This document shows, piece by piece, positions 59,214 through 64,000 of a stretch of DNA of 64,000 nt. A program made the translations under genes and the position numbers. The notes below the pieces were generated by a model. The model was not told where the DNA came from. It did no database searches and was given only the letters and a program-made list of their open reading frames with translations. This DNA is from Linepithema humile (lineage: Eukaryota > Arthropoda > Insecta > Hymenoptera > Formicidae): NCBI RefSeq assembly GCF_040581485.1, contig NC_090132.1, positions 16,994,146 through 17,058,145 of the forward strand, given 5' to 3'. Positions within the stretch are counted from its first letter, which is position 1. The number at the start of each line of letters is the position of its first letter.

Positions 59214-59895
59214 GTCTCGTCCTCTGTCTTTCTCCGCCTTCGTTTCGGCGCCGAGTACGCGGAAACCGCCGTTTGCTTGATTTTCTCGTTGTAACGACGC
59301 GAGTCGCAAATATAACGACGCCAGGGAGGCGAGAACGTCTCTTACGGCGACAGCGACGATAACGAATCTCTCCCCGATAACGTTTTCGATTCCGTTGGAT
59401 ATACGCCGGAAAGCAGCTGTTACAGCATTCAGAGGGATCGTAACGCGATAACGCTCACGCTGCGCAAATTGCAGCTTCCCACGGTGGATTTAGAGGATGC
59501 TGCCGTTCCTCGAATGGCGAGGTTGTATATTCCTTATGGAATTCCGACCCGAATTTTCCTCGGGGGAGGTGTTGAGTGGAGTTGCGTCACAAAGATAACT
59601 GACTTTGAATTGAGCGTAAAGAGAAAATTGAAATCTCGAGCAATGATGATATTGCTCATTTGAAGAAATATTCGTTATAGACGTAGGATTAAAATAAACT
59701 ACTGGCAATAAAATTCTCCAAACTATGTCGCTATGGAAAAATTAGAACTTCACCGTTTAACAAAGACCGCGCCATTCTTTTCTCTCAAATTACATTGTTA
59801 GCTTAACGCATTAGCGACGATCAATTTTACCTGCGTGCGGATATCGATAACCCCGTATTACCGTCGCAAACAACATTCGCTATTCCTTTCCGCAG
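59207..59895. other. Non-coding stretch
   Basis: CpG-rich then mixed composition; ends in the acceptor-like CTATTCCTTTCCGCAG. Nothing else recognised. Confidence 0.55.
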
Positions 59896-59992
59896 GTAAT
59901 TCGTTCACGAGACTCTCTACTCGAAGCAAGTCAACCTACCCGCTATCGCACTTCCATCGCCTCGAGCTGCCGGCAAGGGTGCCGTGAAAAAG
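59896..59992 (+). CDS. Candidate 97-nt internal exon
   Basis: A pyrimidine-rich acceptor (TTCGCTATTCCTTTCCGCAG) precedes it and a strong donor AAAAAG/GTACGT ends it. Only one frame is open throughout: VIRSRDSLLEASQPTRYRTS... ending in CREK, entering in phase 0 and leaving in phase 1. The other two frames contain stops. Size and signals suit an insect exon, but the peptide is not recognised and neighbouring exons were not found. Confidence 0.22.
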
Positions 59993-62276
59993 GTACGTGC
60001 GCCTGGAGGTTATTCGCGCGGAGGGTAGCGTGGAAACCAGAGAATCCTATTCCGCCATCCCTTTCGAGATAACTAAGTCTTCCCTTCACCTATCAGACGG
60101 CCTCTCTCGTCTCGCGGATTCTTCTTTCCGCTTCCTGCGCCATACTGCGAGATACGTGCAAGGTCTCTCATGCGGCAGCATGCATTTGCCCCTAAATAAT
60201 CGCGCCCACGCGCGCGCCCCACGTGTCAGCCGCCGAGGAAGAGAAAATACGAAAAACAAGCTGGCTGGTCTTTTCCCATTTTGCTTTTACATCATGCTGA
60301 ACCGAAAAGCTCGGGGCGCTGCGAATTTCCGCAAAATTCGGGCGTTGTCCCGGCTCGACCTCGACGCGCCGGTAGTTTCAGTCTGATAAATTTTGGAGGA
60401 ATCAACTCTCGTCCTGCTTTCGAATTTCTTCTTCGAGTCTTGTAATTGTTTGCGATATTCTGCAGCGTCTGATGTATAAATCATTGGCCGCGGAATAAAC
60501 AAGAAAAATTTCTTATATTTTATATATTTCCTTTCCCAAAAGTAAAAAATTTCTAAAATTTCTAATTTTATATTATGTGTATAAAATATAACCAGCAAAA
60601 ATTATTTATTTTGTATATTGCATTTTCTCGAAAGCAATTTACCGTGCTTCAATATACATCCTCGCACGGATTTCTCTAAAAATATTATAATTAGAGATTC
60701 TTTTAAAAAAGAATTTCTTTTACGCTCGATTCTATAAGAGAATATTCGTTCCTATTGGTTATCGATTTTATCCATTAAAAACTCGATTAAGCGGTAAGGA
60801 AAATATTTAATGTAGAAAGCTTTTTCCTCTTTCATCTGCTATCATGGTGGATGCAACGCAGGAAGTCGTCAAGATCTCGGTAACACTTTCACGGAAATAA
60901 TTAATGACTTCTTAGGGACCGTGCTTTCCCTTCGGGATCTAACACTTAGTCAGCAATTTGAAATCTCACTGTCAAAGATTTATTAACTGCTCGCGCTTTT
61001 AATAAAATGTATAATTATCCATTTCAAATTTCAAGGAAATAATATTTCATTTCATTATAAATATTAAGAAATATATTCGCTACAATAAATATTATCTAAC
61101 ATAATATTATCTATAGAAATATGCATATTATTATTACTACTAATTTTAAACGTTTATTGCATATTAATATGTAGCAAATAGCATTTCAATCATTGTTTTG
61201 ATTGAAAAATTGTTTAAAATTACTAAATTGATTAATTTTCATAAAATTATTATATAAATAATTCGTGAAATATCAAATAATTTTTAGATAATATTTATTC
61301 ACTTTACTAATTTCAACCGTACAACAAATTTTCGCTGCAATTTACTTCGCGGAATTTGTGACACACACAGAAAATCACAACTCCGATGCCGTCTTAATGC
61401 GGTGTTTTTCCTGGATACTTTTTACGAGTGTTAATTCTCAGCAATGTTGGCGACCGCATCGAAGCGAGCCACTTATCTCGATGAGTTTTCGGAGAATGCC
61501 AGTGCGCCAGCGAAAACTTGTCGAAAGAAGATTTGCGCGTTATTGCGCGACACAGGTGTAATTTCTTTTACAAGTTTTCACAAATGTCACACACTATTGA
61601 ACATCGCGTACCGTACACGCTGCCGATAAAGATACCCCGAGCCGATAGAAACAAGTAATCAAAAGACGAAACTTAAGTCATATAACCTGTCACAGCGTAA
61701 AACTACATGATCTTTCGGATGTTATTAAAACATGTGTCTCTCAAAGTTAAAACCACTTTTATATAGTTCTCAATTGTCGTTCCTTTCGCATATATGTAAC
61801 GCTAAAATATCCGAAGTTCTGAAGACTATAATTATCTCTATGAGAACACGCGATATATTTAACTGCGCGAATTTTAAACCCGCCAGCTCATCGGCGCTTT
61901 TATCGTTCTCAAGAAAATGTGACCCCATCCTCGTATGGAATTTCTACACATCAAAACGGCAACGCGCTATTTTCGCTCTCGCACTGGCTTCACTTATCCC
62001 CAGATATTCGCCGAGCTATTCGCGCCGATAGCTCCGAGAATTCGTTCTTGCCGGGTCGTCGTAAAAAGCGTTATGAAACTTAAAACAACGGGAGCCGTAA
62101 GATCTGAATTACGCGCCGGCGAACTTTACGGTGGGGAAAAGCCTCGGCCGATGAAAAAGCATCATCGAGCGCGCGTACTGAAAATTTTTCCTCACCGCGT
62201 AGTTTTCAGCTACCTCGTCAAATCTCTCATTTTCCGTAGCTCGTATTTTTTATCCCCCTTTTTTTCAGATCGCATT

Positions 62277-62309
<33 letters not shown>

Positions 62310-63445
62310 GCTCGCTCACTCTTTCTCTTTCACACGCACGCGGATGAAAACGCTGAACTCGCCAACTTTCCGCAGAAATGCTCGTTTCCGGCGGACGGCT
62401 TATCGCCATTAGCCGACACTTCATCCTCTGCGGGGGAGAATAGAGGGGCGGCGATGTCCTCTTTTCTCATCGCGAGTCGTCCTCCCCGCCAGCTGGAAGT
62501 GCGGAAAGAGTTGCGAAAATTTCTTCGTTAATTCCGGGAAAGTTGACAACGACTTGGATGGGCGTCCCGCGACGCGACAGAGAGATGAAATTAGAAATTT
62601 TGCGCGTTGCCGGCGAGCCACAGTGACCGATTGCCAGCGGCAAGGGAGACGTGCATTCCCTCCTGCATTCTCCCGCAGTATTCGCGAAGAAGTTTCTACA
62701 TTCGCTTTGTAATATTCTTACAGTTAGTAATACTTTGCGACAGTCTTACATTAATCCGGAATCTCAGGATGAATATTTACTGTCGTAAATTATGTCAGAA
62801 AATATCTTATAAATTCCCATTTTTCTCACAGCTCTTAAACCTGTTACCGTAAAATCGTGGAATCGATTTGCACAGGCTAATAGGATCGCATTTGCGTAGA
62901 TATAATAGAATGTTTTTGCGATACAGCTCGATGTTATCGATTAGCAAAATTGTGTATACGATAATTAGGGAGTGCGTATGAAACGCGTATGCATATTCAT
63001 GAAATGCGTTTACATTGAACGATACGGCCGTTGGACAAATGTTGGACACAAAGAGAGGGAGACTAGTTTCCATAAATCACTGCCGGGATTGACGATTTTT
63101 CATTTTTCACGTTTACACGTGATATCATTGTTTTTTAAGTAGCGGCGCACAAATGTATGTCGATTAAATTCGCTTTTTGAATCTTGATATTAGAATATCT
63201 ATTTCACCGGATCGACAATGGTTAATTATTACACGCTAAATCCATCCGCGTGATCAAGATATATCAATAGAGTGCAACGTATTTCTATAACAAGAAAAAA
63301 CTTAACTAATCCTTTTTATCCCTCATGTCGATGTTTAAACAATACATATTCTGCTTTTGCTAAACAAAGTGATGCGCTAAGAGATGCGTGCAACCGTACG
63401 AGAATTGTCTTGCGGAGCTCTTCAGTCACAGCCAACATGCGACTG
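59993..63445. other. Long non-coding region
   Basis: Contains the longest ATG-type frame in the window, 198 codons at 61935-62531, but its centre is a Ser-Leu run from the CT tract at 62284 and no domain is recognisable. The frame at 59997-60386 begins inside the candidate donor. 60.5-61.35 kb is AT-rich. Confidence 0.55.
62284..62309. repeat. (CT)n microsatellite
   Basis: About thirteen CT dinucleotides followed by CGCTCGCTCACTC. Confidence 0.95.
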
Positions 63446-63472
63446 CAAAAGCGCCTAGTGAAGGCGCTTTTG
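63446..63472. repeat. Perfect 11-bp hairpin before a donor-like site
   Basis: CAAAAGCGCCT and AGGCGCTTTTG are perfectly complementary around AGTGA. A consensus donor-like CTCG/GTAAGT begins 7 bases later at 63479, after an open frame from about 63272. Confidence 0.85.
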
Positions 63473-63509
63473 AACTCGGTAAGTCAATGATTTAGTGGCA
63501 GCTACCAAT

Positions 63510-63760
63510 TCCACAATCCGCGTCGTCTGCGATACCGACCGCGGCAGGAGGATACGGGGGGATACAGGGTAAACACGTAGATCCGTATATTACAGTGGCA
63601 CGATGCGTCTTGATACCAGCCCCAGCGCAAATACGGAGATTCCGTGCCGTAATGCGTGGTAAACACGCACATCTGCATATCCCCACAATGGCACTGTGCG
63701 TCTGTCAAAAGGCGTGTATTTACCGGAACATGCGCACAGATGCGCGAGTCCAAAAGTACC
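63510..63760 (+). repeat. Diverged ~90-bp tandem repeat, about 2.5-3 copies
   Basis: GGTAAACACG occurs at 63568 and at 63658, 90 bases apart. After each comes an ATCCGTATAT or ATCTGCATAT block and then GTGGCACGATGCGTCT or ATGGCACTGTGCGTCT. The preceding GATACCGACCGC and GATACCAGCCCC blocks extend it leftward. A third, decayed unit (GTCTGTCAAAAGGCGTGTAT, TTACCGG, ACATGCGCACAGATGCG) follows. Frames through it are mainly on the minus strand and have no recognised domain. Confidence 0.85.
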
Positions 63761-64000
63761 TCGATTCCGAGACAATGTACTAGAGTGATAGGTCTAATGA
63801 GAAAAGTTTGATACAAGTCCTTTCGAAGTGACGCGGCGTATCGCGCAGAGAATGACTTAGTCTTTTAAAAATCGTCACTCGGCTCTTGGATATTTCGACA
63901 TTAAAAACACCTTAGAGGTAAAAAGGCGCGGGACAGAAAGGGGGAGGGAGAGGGGGAGAGGAAGACAACTTGACGCGTCTCTGGAAAACCTCTAGAGCAC
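63761..64000. other. Non-coding end of window
   Basis: Ends in a purine-rich stretch (GGGGGAGGGAGAGGGGGAG type) at about 63940-63965. Nothing else recognised. Confidence 0.55.

Noticed and set aside
59049..59362. Frames with long Ser-Leu or Arg-Glu runs on both strands
   Set aside because: They are translations of the (CT)39 repeat; no sequence outside the repeat is recognisable.
61935..62531. Longest ATG-type frame, 198 codons
   Set aside because: Its middle is a Ser-Leu run translated from a CT microsatellite. The flanks show no domain, and opposing frames overlap it.
63900..63965. G-rich stretch as a possible telomere or quadruplex
   Set aside because: No TTAGG-type repeat, and the G-runs are interspersed with A in a simple purine tract.
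1..64000. tRNA, rRNA, snRNA and well-known insect microRNAs
   Set aside because: I looked for B-box-like GGTTCGANTCC cores and for remembered mature sequences such as let-7 and bantam and found none. An automated scan could still detect divergent ones.
1..64000. CRISPR arrays, bacterial operons, prophage or integrated virus
   Set aside because: No regularly spaced identical repeats, no ribosome-binding-site/ORF trains and no viral protein signatures; the texture is eukaryotic non-coding DNA.

Overview
This is a eukaryotic nuclear window in which I can certify no complete gene. The sequence is moderately AT-rich but keeps frequent CpG. It has many GA/CT and a few CA/GT microsatellites, long runs with no open frame, and very little recognisable transposon. 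I see no tRNA or rRNA, no bacterial operon structure and no CRISPR array. An insect, and among insects a hymenopteran such as an ant, fits this texture best. That placement is inferred from composition and repeat style, not from a recognised gene. The window could be a gene desert, or large introns of one or more genes.

Most long open frames are unconvincing. They are antisense shadows, or Ser-Leu / Glu-Arg tracts made by translating CT/GA microsatellites. A few open stretches are bounded by good splice signals and are listed as low-confidence candidate exons. They are a possible promoter and first exon near 9.2-9.44 kb, a phase-matched exon pair at 22.1-23.2 kb, acceptor-led frames at 3.4 and 16.9 kb, a signal-peptide-like small ORF at 58.7 kb, a 97-nt exon-like segment at 59.9 kb, and a minus-strand segment at 31.0 kb. 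None resembles a protein family I know.

The clearest features are repeats. Two short non-autonomous DNA transposons are supported by terminal inverted repeats and flanking TA duplications. One is a 175-bp fold-back element at 18.82 kb and the other a 396-bp element at 38.80 kb. There are about fifteen microsatellites, several small tandem repeats, a 60-bp imperfect palindrome at 41.6 kb and several perfect hairpins.

The most unusual property is a series of diverged repeat copies, mostly local direct duplications with copies 90 bp to 1.4 kb apart. They lie at 19.2/19.8, 28.2/28.7, 33.6/34.6, 34.7/35.1, 41.5/41.7, 42.6/43.7, 49.1/50.3 and 55.1/56.5/57.1 kb, with a roughly 90-bp array at 63.5-63.76 kb and one distant pair at 34.0/40.4 kb. 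All were found by eye. The short identical blocks are certain, but the outer limits of each copy are approximate.

Layout: 0-9 kb is AT-rich non-coding DNA with two TATA-like sites and a CpG-rich block at 5.4-5.65 kb. 9-18 kb holds the first-exon candidate and small repeats. 18-24 kb holds the fold-back element, the 19-kb duplication and the exon pair. 24-33 kb is mostly AT-rich. 33-44 kb holds several duplications, the second element and the palindrome. 44-52 kb holds purine-rich and pyrimidine-rich tracts and the 49/50-kb duplication. 52-64 kb holds the three-copy repeat, the longest microsatellite and the terminal array.
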